In this document: piece by piece, positions 25,821-34,607 of the stretch
Layout of the letters: every line of letters begins with the position of its first letter
How positions within the stretch are numbered: the stretch's first letter is position 1
DNA from: Anaerolineae bacterium
Lineage (GTDB): Bacteria; Chloroflexota; Anaerolineae; Promineifilales; Promineifilaceae
Length of the DNA: 36,041 bases
NCBI GenBank assembly: GCA_023384415.1
Contig: JAHDWJ010000015.1
Span: 132,270-168,310 of the forward strand
Direction of reading: 5' to 3'
Notes under the pieces: generated by a model
Databases searched by the model: none
Told to the model about the DNA's origin: nothing
Seen by the model: the letters and a program-made list of their open reading frames with translations, nothing else
Position numbers and translations under genes: made by a program

Positions 25821-26732
25821 ATGATCCAAACCGAAAATCTCACGAAAACTTTTGCTTCCTTCACCGCGGTAGACCGGCTGACGTTGCACATACCCCAGGG
25901 GGAATTATTTGGCTTTTTGGGGCCAAATGGGGCAGGCAAAACAACAACGGTGCGGATGCTGACCAGCCTCATTGCCCCTACTTCTGGTTCGGCCAGGGTG
26001 GCTGGACACCAGGTAGGGCTGGAAGACCAGGTGATCCGGCGCGAGGTGGGTATTTTAACCGAAACGCCAGGATTGTATGACCGGCTGAGTGCGGAGCGGA
26101 ACCTGCGGATTTATGCCACCCTGTATGAGGTAAAGGATGTGGCCGGGCAGGTAGAAAAATATTTGCGCCTGCTGGGGTTGTGGGAACGGCGGCATGACGC
26201 GGCCGGCACGTTTAGCAAGGGAATGAAGCAGAAGTTAGCCATTGCCCGCGCCCTGCTCCATGAGCCAAAGGTGTTGTTTCTGGATGAACCAACGGCGGGG
26301 TTAGACCCGGAAGCGTCCCGGTTGGTGCGTGATTTTGTGGCGGAATTGAAGAAAGATGGGCGCACCATTTTTATCTGCACCCATAATTTAGATGAGGCTG
26401 ACCGGCTGTGTGACCGGGTGGCGGTGTTTAACACCCGTCTCCGGGTGGTGGATACCCCCAAAGCCTTGCGCCGACAGTTGTATGGACGGCAAGTGGTATT
26501 TCATCTGGCGGCCGAAGCGGAACAGTTTGCGGCCGCGATTTCCATCTACCCCTTCCTTACCAACATCCAGGCCATGGAGAACAAGCTGGTTGTCGCTCTG
26601 GATGACCCCGAAACCCACAACCCGGAATTGATTCAAACCCTGGTAGCGGCGGGGGCGCCCATCCAATTTGTTGGTGAACTACGCCACTCCTTAGAAGACG
26701 TTTATCTACAGCTGGTCAATGAATCACAATAA
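25821..26732 (+). CDS. ABC transporter ATP-binding protein without adjacent permease
   Basis: 303 residues. Walker A GPNGAGKT at 34-41, signature FSKGMKQKL, Walker B VLFLDEPTAGLDPE, and the THNLDEADRLCDRVAVF switch segment; an exporter-type ATPase like CcmA/DrrA. No permease gene follows; repeats occupy the next 240 bp. ATG 25821 fits the family N-terminus (MIQTENLTKTF) but lacks a Shine-Dalgarno sequence because an ACTCGC repeat abuts it. A TTG at 25767 would translate the repeat. It may serve a permease encoded elsewhere. Confidence 0.88.
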   Translation: MIQTENLTKTFASFTAVDRLTLHIPQGELFGFLGPNGAGKTTTVRMLTSLIAPTSGSARVAGHQVGLEDQVIRREVGILTETPGLYDRLSAERNLRIYATLYEVKDVAGQVEKYLRLLGLWERRHDAAGTFSKGMKQKLAIARALLHEPKVLFLDEPTAGLDPEASRLVRDFVAELKKDGRTIFICTHNLDEADRLCDRVAVFNTRLRVVDTPKALRRQLYGRQVVFHLAAEAEQFAAAISIYPFLTNIQAMENKLVVALDDPETHNPELIQTLVAAGAPIQFVGELRHSLEDVYLQLVNESQ

Positions 26733-26770
26733 CATTGTGTTTCCTGAAAATAGCCACGAATTACATAAAT

Positions 26771-26871
26771 GAGTCCACTGAAAGAAGCCACGAATTTCAC
26801 GAATTAACATGAATTATTCTTTGGTAACTTTGCGCCTTCGCGTCTCTGCGCGACCTTTTTTCAGTGGAGTC
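26771..26871. mobile_element. 101-bp MITE-like element with target duplication, copy 1
   Basis: Begins GAGTCCACTGAAAGAAG and ends TTTTTTCAGTGGAGTC, terminal inverted repeats of about 13-16 bp. It is flanked on both sides by ATAAAT (26765-26770 and 26872-26877), a candidate target-site duplication. A 101-bp copy at 31622-31722 differs at about 6 positions. A half copy follows at about 26886-26935. Confidence 0.7.
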
Positions 26872-26969
26872 ATAAATTAGCGCGAATTTTTTTCTGGTAA
26901 CTTTGCGTCTCTGCGGGAGTTTTTTCAATAGAGTCAACGTTTGTTCATCAAACTAGATTAAGGAAGACT

Positions 26970-27227
26970 ATGATACAGATTATTAACCTGCTCTTTCTTA
27001 TTTTTGATATTCTCATCATTGGTCGGGTTATTCTTTCTTGGGTGCGGGTCAGCCCATATGACTCAACCTGGGGGCCGCTGGTGCGGTTTATTTATCAAGC
27101 TACTGAACCCTTCCTGGCCCCAATACGCCAACTATTGCCGGCCATGGGTGGCCTTGATTTTAGCCCTTTGATCTTGCTTGTGCTTTCCAGTTTCTTGCAT
27201 CGTTTGATTGTGGGGCTGCTCATATAA
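26970..27227 (+). CDS. YggT-family membrane protein
   Basis: 85 residues with two hydrophobic segments and the family signature IIGRVILSWVRVSPYD...LVRFIYQATEPFLAPIR. YggT proteins are small inner-membrane proteins linked to osmotic protection and, in plastids and Gram-positives, to cell or organelle division; the exact role is unclear. AGGA lies just before ATG 26970. It stands alone between repeats. Confidence 0.88.
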   Translation: MIQIINLLFLIFDILIIGRVILSWVRVSPYDSTWGPLVRFIYQATEPFLAPIRQLLPAMGGLDFSPLILLVLSSFLHRLIVGLLI

Positions 27228-27308
27228 AAACCAACTGGGCAAGATTAACGGATCGAATAGGTGAAGGACAAATCCGTAAATCCTGCCCATCTGTGTCTAC
27301 CCAAACAG

Positions 27309-28472
27309 CTATCGTAAACCAGTCAATTGGCGGGCGATGACCATCCGTTGGATTTCGCTGGTGCCTTCGTAAATCTCCGTGATTTTGGCATCCCGATAAT
27401 AACGCTCCAGCGGCATCTCCTGGCTGTACCCCATTCCCCCATGAATCTGGATCGCCTGGTGGGTGACGAAGACAGCCGTTTCGCTGGCAAACAGCTTGGC
27501 CATGCTGGCCTCTAAGGAGTAACGCCCACCACTTTTGGCGGCCGCGCTCTTCGCCAGACATGCCTGATAAATCAACAACCGGCTGGCCTCTACCCGGCAT
27601 TTCATATCCGCCAACTTCTGCTGAATCATCTGGAACTGGCCGATCTTCTGGCCGAACGCTTCCCGCTCCTGGGCATATTTGATACTGGCTTCCAACGCCG
27701 CCTCGGCAATGCCTAATCCCTGAGAAGCGATACCGATGCGCCCGGCATCCAGCACCGTCATGGCGATCTTAAACCCTTCCCCTTCCTGGCCCAACCGGTT
27801 TTCCACCGGACACTCGTAATTATCAAAAATAATTTCACTGGTCGCACTGGCGCGAATCCCCATTTTTGGCTCTTTTTTGCCCCGTTCGAACCCCAATTTA
27901 TCCGTTTCAATCATAAAGGCCGTAATGCCCTGATGCTGCTTTTCTGGCTGAGTCATGGTGAACAGGACAATGTAATCAGCAAAAGGGGCAGACGTAACCC
28001 ATGATTTACGGCCATTGATAATATAATGGGTGCCTGCTTCATTTAGAACCGCCCGGCTTTTCATCGTCCCGGCGTCACTGCCACTCATCGGTTCCGTCAG
28101 GCTGTAGGCCCCAATGGCGGCCCCAGAGGCTACAGGAACGAGATATTTTTGCCGCTGCGCTTCTGTGCCGTATTTCATCAGCCCATGACAGAAGAGGGAG
28201 TTGTTGACCGACATGATGGTGCCATGGCTGGCGTCGGCTTTACAAATTTCTGTCAGAGCCAGGGCGTAAGCCAGGGTGTCCATGCCCGCGCCGCCGTACT
28301 CTTCAGGGACTTCTATGCCCATAAAGCCTAACTGCCCCATCTTGCGGATGGTGTTGATGGGAAACTCGCCGCTCTCATCGTGCGCGGCCGCGATAGGGGC
28401 GATCTCATTCTGGGCAAACTCACGGGCAGCCTGCTGGATCATCTGGTGTTCTTCGGTGATAAACTCAAACAT
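27309..28472 (-). CDS. Acyl-CoA dehydrogenase
   Basis: 387 residues. FAD-dependent oxidation of acyl-CoA to enoyl-CoA, probably short-chain by overall resemblance. Visible are YSLTEPMSGSDAGTM and the WVTSAPFADY FAD-binding stretch, plus the C-terminal QIHGGMGYSQEMPLERYYRDA and ITEIYEGTSEIQ with the catalytic-base Glu. ATG 28472 has AGGAG at 6-nt spacing; the frame up to 28529 is rejected. No partner beta-oxidation genes lie next to it. Confidence 0.93.
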   Translation of the reverse strand: MFEFITEEHQMIQQAAREFAQNEIAPIAAAHDESGEFPINTIRKMGQLGFMGIEVPEEYGGAGMDTLAYALALTEICKADASHGTIMSVNNSLFCHGLMKYGTEAQRQKYLVPVASGAAIGAYSLTEPMSGSDAGTMKSRAVLNEAGTHYIINGRKSWVTSAPFADYIVLFTMTQPEKQHQGITAFMIETDKLGFERGKKEPKMGIRASATSEIIFDNYECPVENRLGQEGEGFKIAMTVLDAGRIGIASQGLGIAEAALEASIKYAQEREAFGQKIGQFQMIQQKLADMKCRVEASRLLIYQACLAKSAAAKSGGRYSLEASMAKLFASETAVFVTHQAIQIHGGMGYSQEMPLERYYRDAKITEIYEGTSEIQRMVIARQLTGLR

Positions 28473-28544
28473 AGGAAACTCCTGGGAATTATGAAGGGTG
28501 AGGGGTGAAGGATGAAAGTAGCTGGTCATCCCTGCGACCCTATT

Positions 28545-28661
28545 TTATACCCATCGTGGTCATAAAGTGACATTCCAGTTGGAGAGTAGAGACTGGGGAC
28601 TGGTTAACCTCGAGTCTCCAGTCTCACTGAAAATATCAGTTTATAACCGTTGGCAGTATAA
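28545..28661. mobile_element. MITE-like element, copy B (inverted relative to 10447)
   Basis: 117 bp, TTATACCCATCGTGGTCATA ... GGTTGCCAAC complement at the right end (ACCGTTGGCAGTATAA). About 90% identical to the reverse complement of 10447-10565. The ends pair imperfectly, and TA lies at each edge. Confidence 0.7.
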
Positions 28662-28713
28662 GTTAAGCGGATGGGCAAATTATACGTCGGGTTGGAGAGA
28701 ATGGGGAATTAGG

Positions 28714-28752
28714 GATAGAATTGACAAATCTTCAAGATTTGTCAATTCTATC
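28714..28752. repeat. Perfect 19-bp palindrome before the mannonate dehydratase gene
   Basis: GATAGAATTGACAAATCTT (28714-28732), a single C, then its exact complement (28734-28752). Outer flanks GGTTGGAGA and TCTCCAACC extend the stem across a bulge. It ends 10 nt before the chosen start and so would sequester the translation start region if transcribed; it may be a dispersed repeat or a control element. Confidence 0.7.
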
Positions 28753-28762
28753 TCCAACCGCG

Positions 28763-29740
28763 ATGCTCAAAATTGCCGAATTCCTTCCTCCAACCCCATC
28801 CCTGCTCTGGCAGTTGGCCAAACAGGCTGGGGTAGATGAGGCTGTGGGCGGGCTGCCCTTTGACGACCCGGCCAACGGCCCTGATGCTCCCTGGGATTAT
28901 TGGCCCCTGCTGCGGCTGAAACAGCGGTATGCTGATGCCGGGTTTAATCTGGCCGTGCTGGAGTCGCGGCCGCCGCTCAACCAGGCCAAACGAGGGCTGC
29001 CCGGACGAGATGAGGAGATAGACACCGTTTGCCTTTTGTTGGAAAATATGGGGCGGTTGGGCATTCCCGTCTGGTGTTATGAATGGATGTGTGATTTTAA
29101 CTGGCTGCGGACCAGCCACAACACCCCTTCTCGTGGTGGCTCCATTGTCACCAGCTACGATCATGCCCTGCTGGCCCAGGCCCCACCCACCGAGCTTGGC
29201 CCCATCAGCGAAGAGGCGTTGTGGGAAAATCTGGCTTACTTTCTGCGCCGGGTACTGCCAGTGGCCGAAAAATGGCAGGTACGGCTGGCTATGCACCCCG
29301 ATGATCCCCCCCTCTCTCCCATTCGCGGGGTGGGGCGGATCATGCGCTCGGTAGAAAATTTCCAACGGCTGCTGGAACTCACCCCCAGCCCGATGAACGG
29401 GATCACCCTGTGCCAGGGCAACTTTACCCTGATGACTGACGATTTGCCCGGTGTCATCCGTCATTTTGGTCGCCAGGAGAAAATATTCTTTGTCCATTTT
29501 CGGGATGTGCAGGGTATTCCAGAGCGGTTTCAGGAAACGTGGCATGATGCCGGGCAGACAGATATGTTGGCCTGTATGCGAGCCTACCGGGAGATCGGTT
29601 TCCAGGGGGTGCTGCGGCCGGACCATGTGCCCACCGTGGCCGGGGATAGCAATGAACAGGCGGGGTATTCAGCCTTTGGCCGGCTGTATGCTCTGGGGTA
29701 CATTCGCGGCTTACAACAGGCCGTCTGGCGTGAAACGTGA
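28763..29740 (+). CDS. UxuA-like mannonate dehydratase family protein
   Basis: 325 residues of the TIM-barrel UxuA family, which dehydrates D-mannonate to 2-keto-3-deoxygluconate. Supporting stretches are [25 protein letters not shown] (metal-binding His), [19 protein letters not shown], and VLRPDHVP followed by [17 protein letters not shown], the classic C-terminal signature. ATG 28763 is chosen because the upstream TTG (28721) would translate a palindromic repeat; neither has a clear ribosome site. It heads the plus-strand sugar-acid cassette. Confidence 0.82.
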   Translation: MLKIAEFLPPTPSLLWQLAKQAGVDEAVGGLPFDDPANGPDAPWDYWPLLRLKQRYADAGFNLAVLESRPPLNQAKRGLPGRDEEIDTVCLLLENMGRLGIPVWCYEWMCDFNWLRTSHNTPSRGGSIVTSYDHALLAQAPPTELGPISEEALWENLAYFLRRVLPVAEKWQVRLAMHPDDPPLSPIRGVGRIMRSVENFQRLLELTPSPMNGITLCQGNFTLMTDDLPGVIRHFGRQEKIFFVHFRDVQGIPERFQETWHDAGQTDMLACMRAYREIGFQGVLRPDHVPTVAGDSNEQAGYSAFGRLYALGYIRGLQQAVWRET

Positions 29741-29786
29741 AACGTGAGGCGTGAAGGTTCATCACGCATCCCATAGGTGAAATTGT

Positions 29787-30635
29787 ATGCACATTGCCGT
29801 TACTGGCGGCCGCGGGCAGATCGGTTCGGTGGTTGTGGCGTTGGCCGCAGCCCAGGGGCACACGGTGGTCAATATTGACAGCCGCCCCGCCCCGGTCGAG
29901 CCATCTCAGCCAGGTGTGACTGCTGTTCAGGCCGAGTTGACCGATTACGATGCCTTTGTCAACGCCATTGCTGGTTGTGATGCTTTGATTCATCTGGCGG
30001 CTATTCCGTCACCGGTGCATCATCTCGATCACATCGTCCATAACAACAATGTGGTTAGCAGCTATAATGGGTTGATGGCGGCCGCCACCCTGGGTATTCG
30101 TCGGGTTTGCCTGGCTTCCAGCATCAACGCCACCGGGGCCTTCTTCAGCCGCTGCCCCCGCTTTGATTACTTCCCATTGGATGAGCAGCACCCCACCTAT
30201 AACGAAGATGGGTACAGCCTGTCTAAATGGATTGGAGAGCAGCAGGCGGACTCGGTGGCCCGGCGGTATGAGCAGATGGGTATAGCCAGTCTGCGTCTCC
30301 ACGGCACCCGGCTTGAGCCACCCCCGCCTCTGGACCCGGAAACTACCCTGGCCCGACTGGCGGCCAAACAGTTGTGGGGCTGGACACGCCTGGACGCGGC
30401 CGCGGCCGCCTGCCTGCTCGCCCTCACCGCCACCTTTACCGGCCACGAAATTTTTTATATCGTCGCTCCCGAAACCATGATGGCTGTCCCCTCTCTCGAC
30501 CTCAGAGCCAGCTTCTACCCGGATGTGCCTGTGTGCGGTGATCTCAGCGGCCGCCGCAGCTTCTTCACCTGCGCCAAAGCGGAAAGGATGTTGGGTTGGC
30601 GGCATGAGGCTGGAGCGATTGGGACTGGAGACTAA
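29787..30635 (+). CDS. NAD-dependent epimerase/dehydratase family protein (uronate-dehydrogenase-like)
   Basis: 282 residues, extended SDR. Nucleotide loop TGGRGQIG (6-13), D31 at the end of the second strand (favouring NAD), catalytic S112, and Y143-x3-K147 (GYSLSKWIGEQ). By its size and its place after a mannonate dehydratase it may oxidise a uronate or a related sugar (inference); the substrate is not readable. The last few residues (IGTGD) come from a GGGACTGGAGAC repeat, suggesting the original C-terminus was altered. Confidence 0.75.
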   Translation: MHIAVTGGRGQIGSVVVALAAAQGHTVVNIDSRPAPVEPSQPGVTAVQAELTDYDAFVNAIAGCDALIHLAAIPSPVHHLDHIVHNNNVVSSYNGLMAAATLGIRRVCLASSINATGAFFSRCPRFDYFPLDEQHPTYNEDGYSLSKWIGEQQADSVARRYEQMGIASLRLHGTRLEPPPPLDPETTLARLAAKQLWGWTRLDAAAAACLLALTATFTGHEIFYIVAPETMMAVPSLDLRASFYPDVPVCGDLSGRRSFFTCAKAERMLGWRHEAGAIGTGD

Positions 30636-30664
30636 AAGTTAAAACCTGAGTAACTATTCAGGTT

Positions 30665-30748
30665 CTCTGGATATGGAACCGCTAAGACGCTAAGAACGTC
30701 AAGAAATTGCTCAAGTTCTTTGTGTTCTTTGCGTCTTGGCGGTGAGTT
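30665..30748. repeat. GCTAAGACGC...GCGTCTTGGCGGT hairpin repeat
   Basis: AACCGCTAAGACGCTAAGAA pairs with TTCTTTGCGTCTTGGCGGT across an AAGAAATTGCTCAAGTTCTT core. Related to the interior of 14237-14337. Text-like GAAACTCGGAACTAGAAACT follows up to the next start codon. Confidence 0.65.
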
Positions 30749-30776
30749 ACAAACCTGAAACTCGGAACTAGAAACT

Positions 30777-31598
30777 ATGAACACACAACCCACCCGCGAT
30801 CAAATGATCCAACTCACCCCCCTGAACCCATTTGACCGGTTTGAAGATGGGCGGCCGCGTGTCCCCGATGATCTGCTCCAGCGGCTCAAAAAAGTCACCA
30901 CCGAAGAAGCGTGGGGCGTCCTGCGTGAGCATGGCTACCACCGCCAATTTGCCGGCGGTTGGTTACAAACCCACCCAGGGGTCATCACCGTTGGCCGGGC
31001 CGTCACCGCCCAATTTTTGCCCCACCGGCCTGATTACCACCAGGTCATCCAGCAGAGCGGCCTGGCCGAAGGGCGCAGCCCCATCGGCGGCCAAAACTCC
31101 TGGATTATTGAATCATTACAGCTAAACGATGTCATGGTCGTAGACATCTTTGGCAAAATCAAAGATGGCACCGTCGTCGGAGACAACCTGGGCACGGCTG
31201 TTCGCACCCGCACCCGGGCCGGGGCCGTTATAGATGGGGGGATACGGGATTATCAGGGGTTGGTCCAGTTAGATGAGGTCAACTTTTTCATGCGCGGTAT
31301 GGACCCCACCGCCATTGCCGATGTCACCCTGGCCGGCCTCAACATTCCCATTCGTATTGGTGAGGCGACTGTCCTACCCGGCGATGTCGTGCTGGGCACC
31401 CCTACCGGCGTCATCTTTATCCCCCCCCATTTGCTCTTAGAGGTGGTTGAAAAAAGTGAGGCCATCCAGGTGCGAGACGAGTTCGGCAAACTCCGCCTGG
31501 CTGAAGGCAAATACACCAGTGGGGAGATAGATGTCCCCACCTGGCGAGACGATATTGAGGCTGATTTTCAAGCCTGGCAGCAGAGCCGGAGACAATAG
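30777..31598 (+). CDS. RraA-like / HMG-CHA aldolase family protein
   Basis: 273 residues. The RraA fold signature DGGIRDYQGL with GDNLGTAVRTRTRAGAVI and the phosphate-type loop GDVVLGTPTGVIFIP supports a class II pyruvate-type aldolase or hydroxy-oxo-acid lyase that needs a divalent metal. In this cassette it could cleave a keto-deoxy sugar acid made by the dehydratases (inference). A repeat lies immediately before ATG 30777, with no clear Shine-Dalgarno sequence. Confidence 0.8.
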   Translation: MNTQPTRDQMIQLTPLNPFDRFEDGRPRVPDDLLQRLKKVTTEEAWGVLREHGYHRQFAGGWLQTHPGVITVGRAVTAQFLPHRPDYHQVIQQSGLAEGRSPIGGQNSWIIESLQLNDVMVVDIFGKIKDGTVVGDNLGTAVRTRTRAGAVIDGGIRDYQGLVQLDEVNFFMRGMDPTAIADVTLAGLNIPIRIGEATVLPGDVVLGTPTGVIFIPPHLLLEVVEKSEAIQVRDEFGKLRLAEGKYTSGEIDVPTWRDDIEADFQAWQQSRRQ

Positions 31599-31621
31599 AG
31601 TTATGCACAGATGACACCGAT

Positions 31622-31722
31622 GAGTCCACTGAAAGAAGCCACGAATTTCACGAATGAACACGAATTTTTCTTTGCTAACTTTGCGCCTTCGCGTCTCTGC
31701 GCGACCTTTTTTCAGTAGACTC
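31622..31722. mobile_element. 101-bp MITE-like element, copy 2
   Basis: Same length and ends (GAGTCCACTGAAAG ... TTTTTTCAGTAGACTC) as 26771-26871, with about 6 differences. No clear target duplication. Bases 31723-31858 hold no gene; a GCAGATTTTGCC / GGCAAAATTTGC inverted pair is visible near 31767-31815. Confidence 0.7.
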
Positions 31723-31858
31723 AATAGATGAATACAGATTTTTTGCTTTCTAGAACGCAGCCGCAGATTTTGCCGAGTAGGGCAGATTTTTTCCCGGCCA
31801 ATCGGCAAAATTTGCGTTAATGTGCGGCTAACAAGAGTAGTAGCTTTCAGGAAAATTT

Positions 31859-33175
31859 ATGAACACCCAACCCCATGACACTCCTCGACCCGAAGAATAT
31901 GTGCGGCCGCACAGCTACCCTTCCCAACTTAAAATCACCGATCTCCGCACCGCCACTGTAGGCTGGGGGGGCTGGCGGTTCCCCATCATTCGTATAGACA
32001 CCAACCAGGGCCTCAGCGGCTACGGTGAAGTACGTGATGGGGCCAGCAAAAAGTACGCCCTCATGCTCAAAAGCCGCCTGTTGGGAGAAAACCCGTGCCA
32101 CGTAGATAAACTGTTCCGTAAAATCAAACAGTTTGGCCATCATGGCCGCCAGGGTGGGGGGGTCTGTGCTGTGGAGATGGCTCTCATGGATTTAGCCGGC
32201 AAGGCATACAACGTCCCTGCCTACATGCTGGCTGGGGGGCAGTTCCGTGACCGGATACGGATGTATTGTGATACCCCCGATGAGCCGACGGGTGAGGCGA
32301 TGGGGCGCAAATTAAAAGAGCGGCTGGAGCGCGGCTTCACCCTGCTCAAAATGGATGTCGGCATCGAATCGCTGCTAGGGGTCAAAGGGGCGTTGTCCTG
32401 GCCCCAGGGGGTTTTGCCCGGCGACCCGGCAGCCAAACAAGATGGGCGAGATATTCGCCACCTGATGCACCCGTTTACCCATGTGCGCCTGACTCAAAAA
32501 GGGATTGAACTGCTGGTGGAGCATGTGGCCCAGGTACGGGCCATCGTAGGGGATGAAGTGCCCATTGCCGTAGACCATTTTGGGCACATCGGCCTGGATG
32601 ATTGCCTCCGGTTGGGGCAGGCGTTAGAGCGGTTTAATCTGGCCTGGCTGGAAGATATGGTGCCCTGGCAATATACGGAGCAGTGGCAGCAGCTAGAGCG
32701 TGCCCTGCACACCCCTGTCTGCACCGGTGAGGATATTTATCTGAAAGAAGGATTTATGCCCCTGCTTCAGGCGCGGGCGGTGAATGTGATCCACCCTGAC
32801 CTGGCTACCAGTGGGGGAATTTTGGAGACGAAGAAGATTGGCGATCTGGCCCAGGAATATGGGATCAGCATGGCCCTGCACATGGCCGGCACGCCCATTA
32901 GTACGATGGCCTCAGTCCACTGCGCGGCCGCGACGGAAAATTTCATCGCCCTGGAACACCATTTCACCGACATCCCGTTCTGGAACGATTTTATTGACGG
33001 CCTGCCCAAACCGATCATCCAAAACGGCTTCATCCCCGTCCCTGATACCCCTGGCTTAGGCTTCACCGTCAACGAAGAAGCGATTCAGGCCCACCTGGTG
33101 CCAGATGACCCCGGCTTCTTTGAGCCAACCCCAGAATGGGACGATGCCCAAAGCTGGGACCGGTTGTGGTCATAA
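31859..33175 (+). CDS. Mandelate racemase / enolase-superfamily sugar-acid dehydratase
   Basis: 438 residues. N-terminal capping domain (TVGWGGWRFPIIRIDTNQGL) then the barrel with LLKMDVG (K-x-D type base), metal ligands in IAVDHFG, WLEDMVPW and CTGEDIYL, and a catalytic-type His in ALHMAGTP. These are the elements of acid-sugar dehydratases of the enolase superfamily; the specific sugar acid is unknown. ATG 31859 has AGGA 8 nt upstream. Last gene of the cassette. Confidence 0.88.
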   Translation: MNTQPHDTPRPEEYVRPHSYPSQLKITDLRTATVGWGGWRFPIIRIDTNQGLSGYGEVRDGASKKYALMLKSRLLGENPCHVDKLFRKIKQFGHHGRQGGGVCAVEMALMDLAGKAYNVPAYMLAGGQFRDRIRMYCDTPDEPTGEAMGRKLKERLERGFTLLKMDVGIESLLGVKGALSWPQGVLPGDPAAKQDGRDIRHLMHPFTHVRLTQKGIELLVEHVAQVRAIVGDEVPIAVDHFGHIGLDDCLRLGQALERFNLAWLEDMVPWQYTEQWQQLERALHTPVCTGEDIYLKEGFMPLLQARAVNVIHPDLATSGGILETKKIGDLAQEYGISMALHMAGTPISTMASVHCAAATENFIALEHHFTDIPFWNDFIDGLPKPIIQNGFIPVPDTPGLGFTVNEEAIQAHLVPDDPGFFEPTPEWDDAQSWDRLWS

Positions 33176-33293
33176 ACGATCCCATTCAGGGTAAAAAATT
33201 TCCCCCCTATGGGTATTGGCAACAAACACCAGGCGGGTCATACTAACAGAAGGCTTTTTGCCTATCGTGCTGCTTTGCTCCAGGATGGTTACG

Positions 33294-33584
33294 ATGCGCA
33301 AAATCATACCTTCTTATATCCCCTCAGCCACACGACTTTCGTTGCGCCGGGTTGCTCGGGCCTTTTCTTACCCAGGCGGGCAGCTCGTTTTAACATTTTC
33401 CCTAGCGATTTACAGCTATCTCTTGCCGGTACCCGGGTTTGTCGTACTCGTCTGGGGAACCACAATACTCATTATTTCGGTTATCCAGGATCTGGCCGAA
33501 CCTCATTCGCGGTTGATGGCTGTTTTCAACTGGATAAAAAGTAAAAATCCCCGGCAGACAACGCCAACGATTGACTTAACTTAG
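33294..33584 (+). CDS. Small hypothetical membrane protein
   Basis: 96 residues from ATG 33294 (AGGA about 8 nt upstream; ATG 33285 also in frame). Basic N-terminus MRKIIPSYIPSATRLSLRR, then two hydrophobic segments (GGQLVLTFSLAIYSYLLPVP and FVVLVWGTTILIISVI) and a polar tail. No family recognised. Its last 9 bp overlap the convergent gene end at 33576. Confidence 0.5.
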   Translation: MRKIIPSYIPSATRLSLRRVARAFSYPGGQLVLTFSLAIYSYLLPVPGFVVLVWGTTILIISVIQDLAEPHSRLMAVFNWIKSKNPRQTTPTIDLT

Positions 33585-34607
33585 TTGATGGCTCTGCTCC
33601 TCTAGCTGGGGATGGGGGGGCGGACAAGGAAGGTGTATATAGCTGCTTAACCCTACCAGGACGCGCAAGCCTAACCAATGCAGAGCCTCGTCTTTGACGC
33701 CATCTATAGACATCGTTTCCCGATGGGGGTTTGGGCCATTGAGAACCAATCCCCGGTTGTTTAGCCACCGGTCTAGGGTTGGACGTAAGGAAAGAGGCAT
33801 CGTGGCCTGACGTGGGGAGATTTGCCGGACATGGGGTTGGCGAAATCGCTTTTGGCGCAGCAAGGTGGCTAATTGCTCTGGTTGGGCTGTTGTAAGCAGC
33901 CAGGTTGGTTCTAGATGATAAGCCAGGTTTTGTCGTTGCCAACGGTGAGCCTGTTGACGTGCTTTTAGAGGGAATGGGCATCTAGTTGCCTGTTCAATAA
34001 GCCAGAACAGTTTTTCCCAACTGTAACCTCGCCCCATGGCCTGGTGTAAACTGATGGGGGTACAGCATAAGGGCTGCTCAGGTTGCCACTCACCCAACTG
34101 AAGTAACTGAAAAAGTAACCACGGCTTAAGCTGGGGTGTCAGACAAAAATACCAGGCATCATCTTCGGGTTCGCCCAACCAATAAGCTGGCGGAAGCATG
34201 TTGGTATCATCTTGGCTTCGGGTACGGCATAGATGCTGGTGGGCATAATTGAGATAGACCATCTCTGATGCGGGGGTATTAGAGGATTGACGAATTAACT
34301 GATCGAGAGCGCATGTCAGAGAGGTATGTTGTTCTGCCGGGTCATCATGTAACCAGGAAATGGCTCGTGGGGTGACAATAAGATGTTGACCGCTGGATTT
34401 AATGAAATTGACTTGATGAGCCAACTGCCAATGGAGCCTGTACTGTTCGGGGGAAATAGGATTGTTGGGGAGCTTGAGCCAATGTTGGAGACCACGTTGG
34501 TGGGCTACGGGCAGCCGTTTTCCTGACAAGACCGGCGGGGCTGCGCGGTGGATGTAGGCTAAAAATAAGGTCAATGAATAGCTGGTTAGAGGTAAGATCG
34601 GTGGCAT
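33576..34607 (-). CDS. Protein resembling the helicase-associated XPB/Ssl2 N-terminal-like domain, next to the CRISPR array
   Basis: 343 residues, rich in Gln, His, Leu and Pro, with no membrane segment and no Walker motifs. The middle part, CCTPISLHQAMGRGYSWEK..LFWLIEQATRCPFP..RWQRQ, follows the pattern 'y.lTp.Sl..a...G...e.il..L......plP....' of the helicase-associated XPB/Ssl2 N-terminal-like domain, then LLTTAQPEQLATLLRQKRFR..VRQISPRQA. This is a resemblance by eye only. ATG 34607 has GAGG at 6-nt spacing. It is divergent from the CRISPR leader. No GCGGCCGC is present, unlike most genes here. Confidence 0.5.
   Translation of the reverse strand: MPPILPLTSYSLTLFLAYIHRAAPPVLSGKRLPVAHQRGLQHWLKLPNNPISPEQYRLHWQLAHQVNFIKSSGQHLIVTPRAISWLHDDPAEQHTSLTCALDQLIRQSSNTPASEMVYLNYAHQHLCRTRSQDDTNMLPPAYWLGEPEDDAWYFCLTPQLKPWLLFQLLQLGEWQPEQPLCCTPISLHQAMGRGYSWEKLFWLIEQATRCPFPLKARQQAHRWQRQNLAYHLEPTWLLTTAQPEQLATLLRQKRFRQPHVRQISPRQATMPLSLRPTLDRWLNNRGLVLNGPNPHRETMSIDGVKDEALHWLGLRVLVGLSSYIHLPCPPPHPQLEEQSHQLS

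Noticed and set aside
28748..29626. 292-codon minus-strand frame opposite the UxuA-like gene
   Set aside because: The plus-strand frame carries the family motifs; the antisense frame is open only through GC bias.
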